Shown here: one piece after another, positions 1 to 10,141 of the stretch
Numbering within the stretch: position 1 is the first letter of the stretch
How the letters are laid out: each line of letters starts with the position of its first letter
Program-made: the position numbers and the translations under genes
From: CAZDYP01 sp964509505
GTDB taxonomy: Bacteria > Chloroflexota > Anaerolineae > JACRMK01
NCBI GenBank assembly: GCA_964509505.1
Contig: CAZDYP010000018.1
Location: 1 to 42,031, forward strand
DNA length: 42,031 bases
Direction: 5' to 3'
The notes under the pieces: model-generated
Seen by the model: the letters and a program-made list of their open reading frames with translations, nothing else
Told to the model about the DNA's origin: nothing
Database searches by the model: none

Positions 1-527
1 CCGACCCGCTAGGCAACTACAAGCGTTACATCGGCGAGCCATTCTCGCTTATTAGTAAGCGTCATATCCTCGCCGTTGGCATTGACAGCACAGAGGTCAG
101 CGCAACGGGCGACAAATGGAACGCGAAAGGCTATCTCGGCAAAGAGGTTTATGCGTGGATTGACGATGCGTTCAATCACGCCGCTGACACCGATTTTCGT
201 ATCGCCGTCGTGCATCATCATCTCATCGCGATCCCCGGCACCGGCAACGACGAGAACGGCGTGCTGGACGCGGGCGATGTCTTGGAGACGCTCTTGCGCA
301 ACAAAGTGAATATCGTCTTGAGCGGCCATCGTCATCGCCCATATCTGTGGAACATCAACGGCATGCCGATTGTGCATTGTGGCACCTCCACGTGCAAACG
401 CTATCGCGGCGAACCCGTCAATACATACAACCTGATTGAAGTTGGCCCCGAAATCATCGTTACGCGCGGCGAGCTCGGCAGCCATACGCACGAAATTCTG
501 CGGATGCCCAACCCACATTGGGCGTGA
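1..527 (+). CDS. Metallophosphoesterase, C-terminal part (5' end outside the window)
   Basis: The reading frame is open from base 3 and ends at a TGA at 525-527, giving about 174 residues of a protein that starts upstream. Two calcineurin-type metallophosphoesterase motifs are visible: VVHHHLIA, where the histidines match the metal-binding His of block IV, and LSGHRHRPY, the GHxH block V. The N-terminal DxH and GDxxD/GNHE blocks would lie outside the window. The C-terminal part (NTYNLIEVGPEIIVT) looks like the beta-sandwich edge usual in this fold. The family cleaves phosphomonoesters or phosphodiesters with a di-metal centre; the substrate cannot be named from this fragment. It is followed by about 150 bases before htpG and is probably a separate transcription unit. 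Confidence 0.85.
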   Translation, partial: DPLGNYKRYIGEPFSLISKRHILAVGIDSTEVSATGDKWNAKGYLGKEVYAWIDDAFNHAADTDFRIAVVHHHLIAIPGTGNDENGVLDAGDVLETLLRNKVNIVLSGHRHRPYLWNINGMPIVHCGTSTCKRYRGEPVNTYNLIEVGPEIIVTRGELGSHTHEILRMPNPHWA

Positions 528-615
528 TGGTTCCTCGTCACTCCCCACTACGCGAGCGGTGGTCGAGGGATTACGCAGAAAAAACAACGCGCTCTAGCTT
601 TCTAACGTCCTTCTA

Positions 616-644
616 ATATCCTCCGATTATCATATCCTCCGATT
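616..644 (+). promoter_or_regulatory. 13-bp direct repeat in the htpG upstream region
   Basis: ATATCCTCCGATT occurs at 616-628 and again at 632-644, a centre-to-centre distance of 16 bases, 36 bases before the htpG start. No CIRCE inverted repeat (the HrcA operator) is visible. The spacing of about one and a half helical turns would suit an operator, but no regulator is identified. The surrounding stretch 528-679 holds no gene. Confidence 0.3.
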
Positions 645-679
645 TGCCATTATCATCTTGGCTCATTCAGGAGGATACT

Positions 680-2563
680 ATGACCACTACAACTGAAACT
701 GGAACGGGCGCTCCGACAGCCTATACCTTCAAAGCCGAAGTCAAACAGCTCTTACACATTCTCGCGCACTCACTCTACAAAGAGCCCGACATCTTCCTGC
801 GCGAGCTCATTTCGAATGCGTCCGACGCGCTGACGCGGCTGCACTTCGAGATGCTGACCAATCGTGATGTGCTTGATCCCGACGCGGAGCTCGCCATCCG
901 CATCGAAACACCTGAAACGAAAGGCGTTGAGCCGAAACGCCTCATCATCAAAGATACGGGCCTCGGCATGACGCGCGACGAGCTGGTGCAGAACCTCGGC
1001 ACAATTGCCCAATCGGGCGCGCGCGAATTTCTCGCTAAAGTCGGCGCAGGACAGCTCGATCCCAGCGACCTGATTGGACAATTCGGCGTTGGCTTCTATT
1101 CTGTGTTCATGGTCGCCGATGAAGTGCGCGTCGTCTCGCGCAGCTATCGCAAAGAGGCAGAAGCGGCGGCGTGGGTGTCGCAAGGCGGCGAGGAATTTTG
1201 CATCGAGCCCGCCGACAAAACCGACCGCGGCACCGAGATTCACATCACGTTGAAGTCTGAGGCTAACGACTTCGCGCAAAGTTGGAAGCTGCGCCAAGTC
1301 ATCAAGAAACATTCCGACTTCGTGCGTTTTCCAATTTACGTCGGCGCCGAGCGCGTGAATCAACAAACGTCGTTGTGGCGCAAGCAACCATCGGAAGTGT
1401 CGGCTGACGACTACAAAAATTTTTACAAGCAGCTCACGCTCGACTTCGAGGAGCCCGTCGCCACAATTCACTTCACCGCCGATGCGCCCGTCAACGTGCG
1501 CGCATTGTTGTTCATTCCGAGCAAACGCGAGAAGGGTATCCTGTCAGCGCGCAAAGAAGCAGGCTTGATGCTCTACTCGCACAACGTCTTGATTCAAGAG
1601 TACTGCGCCGATTTGTTGCCGAAATGGCTCGGCTTCGTGGATGGCGTCGTGGACTCCGAAGACTTGCCGTTGAACGTGAGCCGCGAGACCGCGCAGAACA
1701 ACCGCTTCATGAAACAGCTCGGCAAGACGATTCGTGGTCGCGTCATCCGCGAACTGAAGCGCATTGCAGAAGACGAGAGCGAGAAATACAACAAGTTTTG
1801 GCACGAAATGGGACGCGCCTTCAAAGAAGGCATCGCCACTGACCCCGAAGCGAAAGAGGAAGTCTTGCCGTTGTTGCGTTACCACTCCTCAAACTCCGGC
1901 GGCGCGTTGACCTCGCTTGATCAATATCTTAAGCAATTACAAGATGGACAAAACGAGATTTACTATGTGCTGGGCGATGACGAAAAATCGGTCGCGCACA
2001 GTCCACACCTCGACCCATTCAAAGCGCGCAACCTCGAAGTGTTATATTGGGTGGATCCGTTCGACGTGTTGGTTGCGCCGATGCTGACCGAGTATCAGGG
2101 CAAGAAATTCAAGAATATTGACGAGGTTGAATTGGAGTTGCCCCAGACGAACGAAGAGAAAAAAGAACAAACGCCCGAAGCGGAATTTTACGCGCTCATC
2201 AATCGGTGCTTGACAGTGTTAGGCGAGCGCGTGACGGAGGTGCGACCATCTAAAGTGTTAAAAGATAATCCTGTGCGTCTCGTTGCGCCAAAGAACGAAC
2301 AGCACCACGGGATGCAGCGCATCAATCGCCTGATTGACAAAGAATATAAAGTGCCGAAACGCATCATGGAACTCAATCGCCAACATCCACTCATCGCCAG
2401 CCTCGCGCGCCGCTTGAAGGAGATGCCCGACGCAGAGCTCATTAACCTGACGATTGAACAACTCTATGATAGCGCATTGGTGCAAGAGGGTTTGCACCCC
2501 AACCCTGCGGAGATGTTGCCGCGCATACAGCAGTTGATGACGTTGGCAGTGACAAAGGAGTGA
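680..2563 (+). CDS. htpG: Molecular chaperone HtpG (bacterial Hsp90)
   Basis: A 627-residue ATP-dependent cytosolic chaperone of normal family length. The N-terminal GHKL ATPase domain shows ELISNASDA (41-49, with the catalytic Glu and Mg-binding Asn), DTGLGM (92-97) and GQFGVGFYS (133-141, the ATP lid region). The middle domain carries LPLNVSRETAQNN, whose Arg contacts the ATP gamma-phosphate. The C-terminal dimerisation domain follows and there is no MEEVD tail, as expected for bacteria. I chose ATG 680 over an in-frame ATG at 644 because AGGAGG lies at 669-674 with ideal spacing and because the family begins near this residue. The gene stands alone between a 13-bp direct repeat upstream and a strong hairpin downstream, so it is probably monocistronic. 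Confidence 0.97.
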   Translation: MTTTTETGTGAPTAYTFKAEVKQLLHILAHSLYKEPDIFLRELISNASDALTRLHFEMLTNRDVLDPDAELAIRIETPETKGVEPKRLIIKDTGLGMTRDELVQNLGTIAQSGAREFLAKVGAGQLDPSDLIGQFGVGFYSVFMVADEVRVVSRSYRKEAEAAAWVSQGGEEFCIEPADKTDRGTEIHITLKSEANDFAQSWKLRQVIKKHSDFVRFPIYVGAERVNQQTSLWRKQPSEVSADDYKNFYKQLTLDFEEPVATIHFTADAPVNVRALLFIPSKREKGILSARKEAGLMLYSHNVLIQEYCADLLPKWLGFVDGVVDSEDLPLNVSRETAQNNRFMKQLGKTIRGRVIRELKRIAEDESEKYNKFWHEMGRAFKEGIATDPEAKEEVLPLLRYHSSNSGGALTSLDQYLKQLQDGQNEIYYVLGDDEKSVAHSPHLDPFKARNLEVLYWVDPFDVLVAPMLTEYQGKKFKNIDEVELELPQTNEEKKEQTPEAEFYALINRCLTVLGERVTEVRPSKVLKDNPVRLVAPKNEQHHGMQRINRLIDKEYKVPKRIMELNRQHPLIASLARRLKEMPDAELINLTIEQLYDSALVQEGLHPNPAEMLPRIQQLMTLAVTKE

Positions 2564-2575
2564 GAAAGAAGAAAG

Positions 2576-2611
2576 ACAAAGCCTTGCGAAAATGCAAGGC
2601 TTTGTTGTTTT
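2576..2611 (+). terminator. Intrinsic terminator of htpG
   Basis: A perfect 12-bp stem (ACAAAGCCTTGC 2576-2587 with its complement at 2594-2605) closes a 6-base loop and is followed by a T-rich stretch (GTTGTTTT). It lies 13 bases after the htpG stop. The minus-strand esterase gene ends at 2761, so the hairpin could also stop transcription arriving from the right. Confidence 0.85.
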
Positions 2612-2760
2612 CAAGGTCTGAGTGTAGCTCGATTAGCATCTGTGTGACGCGAGGATAGTTTGACTTTTGCCACCACAACGCACCGAAGCTGCGAGACTTG
2701 CGGCGCTTTGGACACCAAGCGCCGATGCCCTCTTTGTCCCACTTCACGGCAATGAAACGC

Positions 2761-3522
2761 TCACGCTCGCATCCGCTCTTTCGTCCACATCGCCAGCCAT
2801 GTCTTGATGCGCTGATGCACCGTCTCGCGCTCTACATCCTCGCAGACGATGTGGCAGCCACGCTCGACGAGCAGCATCTGTTTGTCGCTGGCTGCGAGGT
2901 GATCATGGATGAAGCGCATTTCATCAGGAGGAACGGTCACATCTTGCCGCGAATGAATCAACAACGTCGGGGCAGTGACATGCGGCAAATCAGCTTCGAC
3001 AATTTTCACGAAGTCGAGCAAGCTCGCCACACACGCCGTCGGCATCACATCGTATTCGATGTGCGCCGCGCGCATCATGGGGTCTTGCATGTCACTCGCG
3101 CCTTTGCGCCAATACTTAATCCAGCGGATGAAGGGACGCAGCATCGGAATCTTCCAATCACGGATGTGAATGGGCGTCGCCATCGCCACGACGCCATCCA
3201 CATGTTCGCGCGCCGCGAGATGCAGCACGAGATCACCGCCCAATGACAAGCCCATCACAAACACTTGCGCGCACTCTGCGCGTAGTTGCCGATAGCCTTC
3301 GACAACGCTTGCATACCAATCACGCCAAGACGTCAGATTCATTTCTTCGGGTGTGGTCGCGTGTCCCGCCAACCGCACGCCCAACACGGTGCGCCCATCC
3401 TCGGCGAGTCGCTCGCCGAGCCAGCGCATCTCTTTGGGCGTGCCTGTGAAACCGTGCACTAACAAACAACCTGTGTCGTCGCCTTTGAAGTAAAACGGCT
3501 CACCGCCGCGCATGATGTTCAT
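2761..3522 (-). CDS. Carboxylesterase / monoacylglycerol lipase-like alpha/beta hydrolase
   Basis: About 253 residues, a cytosolic alpha/beta-hydrolase of the Est30/thermostable carboxylesterase type that hydrolyses short to medium acyl esters. Visible features are the oxyanion-hole segment LLVHGFTGTP (20-29), the nucleophile elbow GLSLGG with Ser93, a probable catalytic Asp194 in HSRQDVTVPP and His224 in ERGCHIV. A short helical cap (FIRWIKYW) lies between strands 6 and 7. ATG 3522 was preferred because the 78-residue gene upstream ends at 3527; ATG 3513 is an alternative. The gene is tightly linked to that small gene (4-base gap), so the two are probably co-transcribed. The natural substrate is unknown. 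Confidence 0.85.
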   Translation of the reverse strand: MNIMRGGEPFYFKGDDTGCLLVHGFTGTPKEMRWLGERLAEDGRTVLGVRLAGHATTPEEMNLTSWRDWYASVVEGYRQLRAECAQVFVMGLSLGGDLVLHLAAREHVDGVVAMATPIHIRDWKIPMLRPFIRWIKYWRKGASDMQDPMMRAAHIEYDVMPTACVASLLDFVKIVEADLPHVTAPTLLIHSRQDVTVPPDEMRFIHDHLAASDKQMLLVERGCHIVCEDVERETVHQRIKTWLAMWTKERMRA

Positions 3523-3526
3523 GGGT

Positions 3527-3763
3527 TTACACACGCTCCCAGCGAATCTCCATATCGGCGCGCGCGCCAAGCGCATTTCGCAACAACGTCAAGAGCGTGG
3601 GCTCTGCGCCATTCTCTTCCAACCAATCCAGCACATCCGCGTCAAGGTAATAATCTTGGTCAGTGGTAGATTCTTCTTCCAATTCAGCCATCAAAAATTT
3701 CAGTTGCGCTTCGGTGAGCTCCCCGATGAGCGCGTTTGATGTTTTGTCGTAGAGGTTAATCAT
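3527..3763 (-). CDS. Conserved small acidic protein, 78 residues, function unknown
   Basis: A 78-residue protein beginning MINLYDKTSNALIG. The rest is dominated by helix-forming acidic stretches (AELEEES, DVLDWLEENG) and ends in EIRWERV. There is no signal peptide, membrane segment or Cys cluster. The start is well supported by GAGGAGG just upstream. From memory, proteins of this size and pattern occur in other bacteria and are sometimes labelled galactosyldiacylglycerol synthase; nothing in the sequence supports an enzyme. It directly precedes the esterase gene with a 4-base gap, so a shared transcript is likely. Confidence 0.75.
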   Translation of the reverse strand: MINLYDKTSNALIGELTEAQLKFLMAELEEESTTDQDYYLDADVLDWLEENGAEPTLLTLLRNALGARADMEIRWERV

Positions 3764-3796
3764 GGTTGCCTCCTCGTGGGATAGCGACTTCGCGAA

Positions 3797-6700
3797 TCAT
3801 GGGAAAGTCACATTGAGCGTGTAGGGCGTGATCGTGTTGTAGCCTCCATTAGCGAAGATGCAAACGATGTAACGCCCCGCCGCACCCGTGTACCTAATAT
3901 GTGTCCCTGCTGGCTGGCTTGCAACCCGCACGTCTACGGATTGATAATACAATTGAAGAACAAAGTCTGAACCTGTATAGTTGAATAGATCCACGGTGAC
4001 GGTGCCGTCATGACTCTGGAAATCAAAACAATCCCAGAGGTCATTCGGATAGCCGTAATAGCTTTGTCCTGAAAGCAGAGGTCCGTTAGCGCCAGCAACC
4101 GTATTGTTGTCCCCATATTCCCACCGCACGTAGATGGACTGGGGGTTAGACCAATTACTGCAACCCAAGCTAGCACTGCACGCTTTGACGCGATAGTAGT
4201 ACGTGCCAAACGGTTTGCCGCTGATGTTAACTGCAGTGCCAGGCCCGTTGTAAACCGTTATCGCGCTAATGAACGCGCTATTGGTCGCTTCTTCCACCAC
4301 ATAGCTCTGAGCTCCTGAAACGTTGTTCCAGCTCACCGTATAGATAAGGTTGGTATCGTTAATCGTATTCAGCACCGGCGGGTCGAGCGGGCGCCTTATG
4401 AGCGGAAGGAAAACCTGTCTTGGTTGAATGGTGATGCTCTGCGTGCGTGTATCAACGCCGCCTGCATTGACGACAGTGACGGTGATTTGCTTGACACCGA
4501 CCGTGGACCAATTGAAACTGACCGTGTGCGACAGCGCGGTGGTGGTTGCGCTCACGGTGGTCTGCCCCGTCGCATTCCAGATATATGTAATGGGTGTGGT
4601 GGCGGTCAGTGGACTGACGCTCGCCATAAAGCTTTGCGGCACATTGACCAAGCCCGTCGGCGCGGCGACAAGCGCACCCACCGGCGGTGGAATTTGAATC
4701 GTGACCGTATATGCGCCTAAGACTCCGTTCACGGTGTTGATGGCTGTGACGGTGACGACCTTTGTGCCAGAGGCATTCCAAACAAACGCTTGAGTATCGT
4801 TGAGGCCGCGCCCTGCATGAGTCACGGGCGTTTGCTGCGTAGCAGCCCACACGTACGTGATAGGCGTCGTCGCAGTTGGAGGCGCAACGGCTGCCGTAAA
4901 GGTATATCCCGTATGATAGGCATTCAAAACAGGCGCGCCAATGCTCACCGCAGACAGCGGCGCGCGAATGGTGACGGTGTATTGATTGCTGGCTATCCCA
5001 GCCTCGCTGATGGCCGTGACGTTAATCACATAAATGCCTGGGGCGTTCCAAATGTAAGTCGCGTTGTCACTCTCCTCATCAACGTGGACGAGGATCGTCT
5101 GCCCCGTCGTTTGCCAAACGTAGGTGATGGGCTGCGTCGTCGTGATCGGCGCGATGGTTGCCGTGAAGACGTAGGGCAAATGTACCAACCCTGCGGACGC
5201 TCCCGTAATCAGCACATTTTGCGGGGGCACGATCTCTTTCTCAATCTGAATAGTATGAGTGGCTGTTGCCGATGCTAACACATTTTGCGCGGTCACCGTG
5301 ATAACCTTCCTCCCAACGGTTGACCATTGATAATTCACGGTGGCTGACCCTTGTCCTGTATCAGGCGCAGGCTCCCACGTATAGACGATAGGCGGCGTAG
5401 CAGTGACGGGTTCCGCAGTGGCGTTGAACGTATAAGGTGTGTTAATCACGCCTGCTGTTAGCCCTTGGAGGCTGACCTTAGTGACGGGCACTGGCTGAAT
5501 CACAATCGAATAAGTGTCGGTCACTCCAACCCCTGCGGGGTTGACAGCGGTCACAGTGATTGTCTTTACACCCAGCGCCGTCCAGATAAAAACATAAGAG
5601 ACGCTGAGGCTTTGGGTGGTCGTGATAAACGTGCCTTGCTCGGCGACGCTCCAAGTATAAGTGAAAGGCGTCGTCGCCGTTGGGGGCGCAAGTGTCGCTA
5701 CAAATGTCTGTGGCGCGTATGCCATGCCGGCTGACGGTCCGCTGAGTGTAATGCTGTTCAACGGCGCCGGCGTAATCACAACGGTTTGGGTGGCGGTGAC
5801 CACGACGCCCACTTTGTTGGTTACCGTCACCGTGATGAGCTTCGCGCCGCTGACGCTCCAGTTAAAAATCAAACTGACATTCAGATCATTGCTAGCCGTG
5901 ACGATGGTTCCATAATCGCCGACTTGCCACGTGTAAGTGACAGGCACGGTGGCGGTCGTTGGACCAACGCTTGTCACAAAGGTATAATTGGTGTTGGCGA
6001 CGCCCACCGTGGGACCGCTCAAATTGATCGCGTCGAGCGGGACTGGCACGATAGCGATGGAATGCACGCTCGTTACGACGAGGCCTGTGCTGTTGGTGGC
6101 CGTGACGGTGATGCGTTTCGTGCTGTGCGTTGACCACAGCAAAGCCAAAGAAGCATTTACGCCACTGACGCTCGTGATGACGTTGCTGTAATCGTCCACC
6201 GTCCAAACGTAGGTGATGGGCTGCGTGGTGGTCGGCGGTGCAATGGAGGCAGTGAACAGATACGATGTTTGAATCAAGCCGACGCTCGGTCCCGTCAGCG
6301 ACACGCTCTGGGGCGGCACGACCTCCTTCTCGATAAAGATAGTGTGCGTATCCACCACAGACGCCGACACATTAGTGGCTGTCACCATAATAATTTGCGC
6401 CCCAACCGTTGACCAACGATAACTCGCCGTCGCCGACCCTTGTCCCGTTTCAGGTGTGGGCGACCAGGTGTAGCCGATGGGCGGTGTGGTTGTGACTGGC
6501 GCAATAACCGCAGTGAAGCTGTAGAGCGTGTCAGTCACACCAGCCGTCGGTCCTCCGATGGTCACGCTGGCGATGGGCACCGGCAAAACAGCGATGCTGT
6601 GCGTGTCCGTCACAGTCACCCCGGCTTGATTCGTCGCCGTGACGGTGAGGTATTTCACGCCCACCAGCGTCCAATTGAAAATGAGGCTAGCGGTCAGAGC

Positions 6701-8168
6701 GTTGATCGGGGTCACCTGCGCAGTGTAATCGGTCGCCATCCACGTGTAGGTGATGGGCATAGATGCTGTGGGAGGGGTGACGCTGGCGATGAACGTGTAG
6801 TCGGTGCTAGCAGAGCCTGTCGCAGGGCCCACCAAGACGATGCTTGTTAGCGACGATGGCAAGATCACGATACTGTGAGTTGCTGTCACGACTAGCCCGG
6901 CATCATTGAGCGCCGTCACCGTGATTAGCTTGGTACCAGCAACAGGCCAGACGAAACTCAGAGTGGAGGTCAAGCTGGTGAGCGTCGTAATCACCACGCC
7001 TTGATCCAGCACTTGCCAAGTATAAGTGACCGGCAAGGTTGCTGTTGGTGGAGCAACATTCGCTGTGAAACTATAAGTGACGTTAGCGTAGCCCGAGCTC
7101 GGTCCCATGAGTGTGATATTTCTTAATGGGGCAGGCACAATGTTAATTGTATGCGTCGCCGTCACGACGTTGCCCGCTTCATTCGTCGCTGTCACGACGA
7201 GACTCTNNNNNNNNNNNNNNNNNNNNNNNNNNNNNNNNNNNNNNNNNNNNNNNNNNNNNNNNNNNNNNNNNNNNNNNNNNNNNNNNNNNNNNNNNNNNNN
7301 NNNNNNGCTCGCTCGCGTCCCAGGTGTAAGTGATCGGCAACGTCGCCGTCGGCGGCGTGACCACAGCGCTGAAGTTGTAATGCGTGTTGGCATAACCCGT
7401 GAGCGGCCCCGTGATAGCCACTTGCGTCACTGGCGCAGGCGTGATGCTGATGAGCTGCGTCGCCGTCACGACGTTGCCCGCTTCATTCGTCGCTGTCACG
7501 ACGAGACTCTTCACGCCCACGTTCCCCCACAGAAACGTCACACTGTTCGTGGTCGTGACCACCAATGCTTGCTCGCTCGCGTCCCAGGTGTAAGTGATCG
7601 GCAACGTCGCCGTCGGCGGCGTGACGCTGGCGACAAAAGTGTAGTTCGTGTTGGCGTAGCCTGTTGAGGGACCACTAAGGATCACATTTTCTAAAGGCGT
7701 CGCAACAATTAGAAAACTATACGTGATTGACTGGGTGCTGGTATTAGAAGCTGTCACCGTAATCGTCTTACTGCCCAACGATGTCCAGGTAAAGGTAACG
7801 GTATGCGTTACCTCAGCAACTGTTTCAGTGATGCTCACTTGATCGGTTGCCTCCCAAACATAGGTGATTGGCGTGGCAGCGGTGATCGGCTCGACGACAG
7901 CGGTGAAGCTGTAAGCGATCTGCGCGAACCCCGTCACGGGGCCCGTGATAGTAATGCTGGTGAGTGGTGGCGAGTCTTGATTGCGCTTGACGACACTCTC
8001 AGACTGAGACGAGAGAGCGTCAGCTTGAGCGATGGCTCTCCCCTCCGATACATCAGGCGGTTGGGCGCGAGGTTGCGTAGGCGCTTTTGATACGACGAGG
8101 GACAAAACACTCGCCGATAACAGCGCCGCCGCTAGTGTGACGGTCACCAAGGCAACAAAAGATTTCAT
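3797..8168 (-). CDS. Giant secreted surface protein with at least 13 tandem Ig/PKD-like repeats, FN3 and PPC domains (interrupted by a scaffold gap)
   Basis: It begins with a signal peptide (MKSFVALVTVTLAAALLSAS). From about residue 71 it consists of repeats of some 88-92 residues, each with a GP(S/T)xG start, PITYTW core and ITVTATN strand, typical of PKD/Ig-like beta-sandwiches. I count 13 repeats. After the last comes FLPLIRR, then an FN3-like module (YTVSWNNVSGAQSYVVEE) and a C-terminal PPC-like domain. The two halves lie in different frames only because the 100-N gap is a placeholder; a 60-base gap, predicted from flanking identical repeats, gives one frame of about 1443 residues. Role: probably adhesion or cell-surface scaffolding. 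It lies 54 bases downstream of the kinase gene, probably in the same operon. No Shine-Dalgarno is evident at ATG 8168. Confidence 0.85.
4418..7958 (-). repeat. Tandem 88-92-codon repeats within the surface protein, with a four-repeat higher-order unit
   Basis: Thirteen repeats can be delimited by their GPxxG starts. Two of them, containing GYTWSP and VYTWEP followed by TGQGSAT and ending in IEKE(V/I)VPPQ, are shorter than the rest and sit exactly four repeats apart. The repeat after each of them also matches at that distance, indicating that a block of four repeats was duplicated. The two repeats beside the gap are almost identical at DNA level, while the others have diverged. Confidence 0.8.
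7207..7306. other. Assembly gap (100 N) in a near-identical repeat
   Basis: The 55 bases left of the gap (7152-7206) are identical to 7456-7510, and the 55 bases right of it (7307-7361) are identical to 7571-7625. By that alignment the missing piece corresponds to 7511-7570, that is 60 bases, which also restores the reading frame. More missing whole repeats cannot be excluded. Confidence 0.9.
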
Positions 8169-8222
8169 AAAACGCTTAGTCGGTCGGGTTAAACAGTTTT
8201 CACCGCGCTAGAGCACGTCCTG

Positions 8223-9893
8223 CTAACCTCCAGGACGAGGCGGCGTTGGTTCAGGCGTGGTGAATTCAGGGCGCGCATCCCAAAAGAAACTTCGTATCTC
8301 GCTGTCGTAAGTCACGACTTGGTTTTGGGCGTCCACCAATACAACCATCCATTCGTACTCAGCACGCGGCTTGTCGGGCGTGCGATAAACACACGATATG
8401 ACATTCACTTTCGCGCAAGCAATTTTCCAAATCTCCGAGCCTTTGAGACGCACGTAAACATTGTAGCTATAGGTGGGTTGTTGATTGGGTGACGCGAACC
8501 ATTCAAAAAAAATGCTGTCGCCGTCTCTGGCTTGGTTTGGTTGCGGCTCGCGCAATCTCACGGCCGCCGCTAATACGGGGGTTGGCGTCGCGGTTGCGGT
8601 AGCAGGTGGGATGATGTCGGTCGGCGTCGGTCGCAAAGCAGGCACAGTAGCCAAGCTGGGTGGTGCTGTGGGTGATGGCATGGATATCGGCGTTGGTTGC
8701 GTCGTCGGTGGAATCTGGGTTGGCGTGGACAAAACCGTAGGCATGAATGTTGGCGTCAGCACGACGGTCACCGTTATGGGCAGCACTGTGACTAGAACCT
8801 GCGGCGTTGGCGCTGATGGCGGCGTTGGCGTCGGCGTGGGTGTAGCCGCCGAGAACAGCGCAGTACCAATGGTGAGTCCCGCGCAAACAAACAGCGCCAT
8901 CGCCGTGCTGGTGATGGTCATGCGCCGATGGCGACTGAACCAATTGCCCAACCCTTCCCACAGCAATTGCCCTTGCCATTTAAGCACCCAACCGGGATCC
9001 ACTTTGATGGCTTGTGTCGTTGTCGAGGGGTCTTGCGGCGCGGTGATGATGGCTTTGGTGCGATTCAGATCCTCCAAGACTTCGGCGGCTGATTGATAGC
9101 GTTTGGTGCGGTCAGTCCTAAGCGCTCTTTGTAACACGGGCGCAAGCGAGAGCGGCACGCCTCGTTCCACAAAAAAGGCTAGAGGAAATTCAGGCAGCGC
9201 AGGATAATAAACCGCGGCGACCGGGGGCTTGAGCGAGCGGTCAGGCGTTTCGCCTGTCAGCATCTCGAAGAAAGTCGTGCCCCATGAGTACAAATCGGAG
9301 CGCGCATCCACCAAATCGCCCGTCAATTGTTCGGGCGCCGCATACAAAGGCGTGCAGAGTTGCGTGTCTTTGATGGTCAGCGCCCGTTCGCTCAACACCG
9401 ACGCAATGCTGAAATCACCTAAACGCGCGACCACGCCATCCGCATTGTCGAACAGCAAAACGTTCCCCGGCTTGACATCACGATGCACGATGCCGCATTT
9501 ATGCGCGACATCCAAGCCTTCACACACGCCGATAGCAATATCCAGCGCCTCCAACAAATCGAGTTTGTGATTAGGTTGGTGGGTCAGATATTCCTGTAGG
9601 CTGCCTCGTGTAGCGAACGCCGTGACAAAGTAATAGTCGTCGTCCCCTAACTTGATATCATAGATCGGTAAAACGGTGTGATGGTGCACGCGTCGCAAGA
9701 CGGTGGCTTCCCGCACAAACCGTTCACGCGTTTCTAAATCCTGCACCCGCTCGGGTTTGAGACGCTTGATGACGACGGTGTGGCGCAGCGCAGTCAACTC
9801 CTCTGCTAAATATACTTCGCACCGATCAGTCAAGGCTAGGCGCTGTATGATTTTGTATCTGCCGTCGAGTTCGTAGCCAGTAAGCCAGACCAT
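8223..9893 (-). CDS. Membrane-anchored Ser/Thr protein kinase with Pro/Thr-rich linker and extracellular domain
   Basis: About 556 residues. The N-terminal Hanks-type kinase domain (12-275) shows the VIK lysine (K43), HRDVKPGN catalytic loop (137-144), APE (186-188) and DxxSWG. Two departures from the norm: the glycine-rich loop reads LALTDRCEV without the usual glycines, and the metal-binding motif is DFS rather than DFG (160-162). A single membrane helix (about 329-350) is followed by roughly 100 residues of Pro/Thr-rich linker and a small beta-rich outer domain with two Cys. ATG 9893 was chosen because GGGGGA precedes it by six bases; ATG 9899 and TTG 9920 are alternatives. It probably phosphorylates cell-envelope or cytosolic regulators, and lies upstream of the repeat surface protein. 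Confidence 0.88.
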   Translation of the reverse strand: MVWLTGYELDGRYKIIQRLALTDRCEVYLAEELTALRHTVVIKRLKPERVQDLETRERFVREATVLRRVHHHTVLPIYDIKLGDDDYYFVTAFATRGSLQEYLTHQPNHKLDLLEALDIAIGVCEGLDVAHKCGIVHRDVKPGNVLLFDNADGVVARLGDFSIASVLSERALTIKDTQLCTPLYAAPEQLTGDLVDARSDLYSWGTTFFEMLTGETPDRSLKPPVAAVYYPALPEFPLAFFVERGVPLSLAPVLQRALRTDRTKRYQSAAEVLEDLNRTKAIITAPQDPSTTTQAIKVDPGWVLKWQGQLLWEGLGNWFSRHRRMTITSTAMALFVCAGLTIGTALFSAATPTPTPTPPSAPTPQVLVTVLPITVTVVLTPTFMPTVLSTPTQIPPTTQPTPISMPSPTAPPSLATVPALRPTPTDIIPPATATATPTPVLAAAVRLREPQPNQARDGDSIFFEWFASPNQQPTYSYNVYVRLKGSEIWKIACAKVNVISCVYRTPDKPRAEYEWMVVLVDAQNQVVTYDSEIRSFFWDARPEFTTPEPTPPRPGG

Positions 9894-10081
9894 ATTCATT
9901 CCCCCAGCAACACTGCTCAACCCGGTGGTTGATGAAAACCGCCGTCCCGCGGGGATTTTGGGGTTTGCTCATATATACAGGTAAACGTTGAATCAATGAA
10001 AGAGTTTACATCGCTTAATTATACTGTGCGAATCCAACAGACAGTAATTTCGTATATCGGGTCGCCTACCTGTAAATCAAT

Positions 10082-10106
10082 GAAGGCACAACAGAGTTGT
10101 GCCTTC
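10082..10106 (-). terminator. Hairpin downstream of the aldehyde dehydrogenase gene
   Basis: An 11-bp perfect stem (GAAGGCACAAC with its complement) and a 3-base loop lie 36 bases beyond the stop of the minus-strand dehydrogenase gene. The following bases are only moderately T-rich (ATTGATTT), so termination is plausible but not certain. The rest of 9894-10141 shows nothing else I can support. Confidence 0.55.
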
Positions 10107-10141
10107 GCTGTCCTCCCACCATTCACTCCATCATCCACAGC

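Noticed and set aside
770..1471. A 233-codon open frame on the minus strand
   Set aside because: Antisense to the conserved N-terminal part of htpG, with no domain.
2442..2747. A 101-codon minus-strand frame after the esterase gene
   Set aside because: It covers the htpG terminator and 3' end, and its translation mirrors the hairpin. The first part (MKWDKEGIGAWCPKRRKSRS) looked protein-like, but there is no ribosome site or family I recognise.
7179..7393. Frameshift or pseudogene in the giant surface protein
   Set aside because: The two frames differ only across the N run. A 60-base gap, predicted from flanking identical repeats, restores a single frame, so the gene is probably intact.
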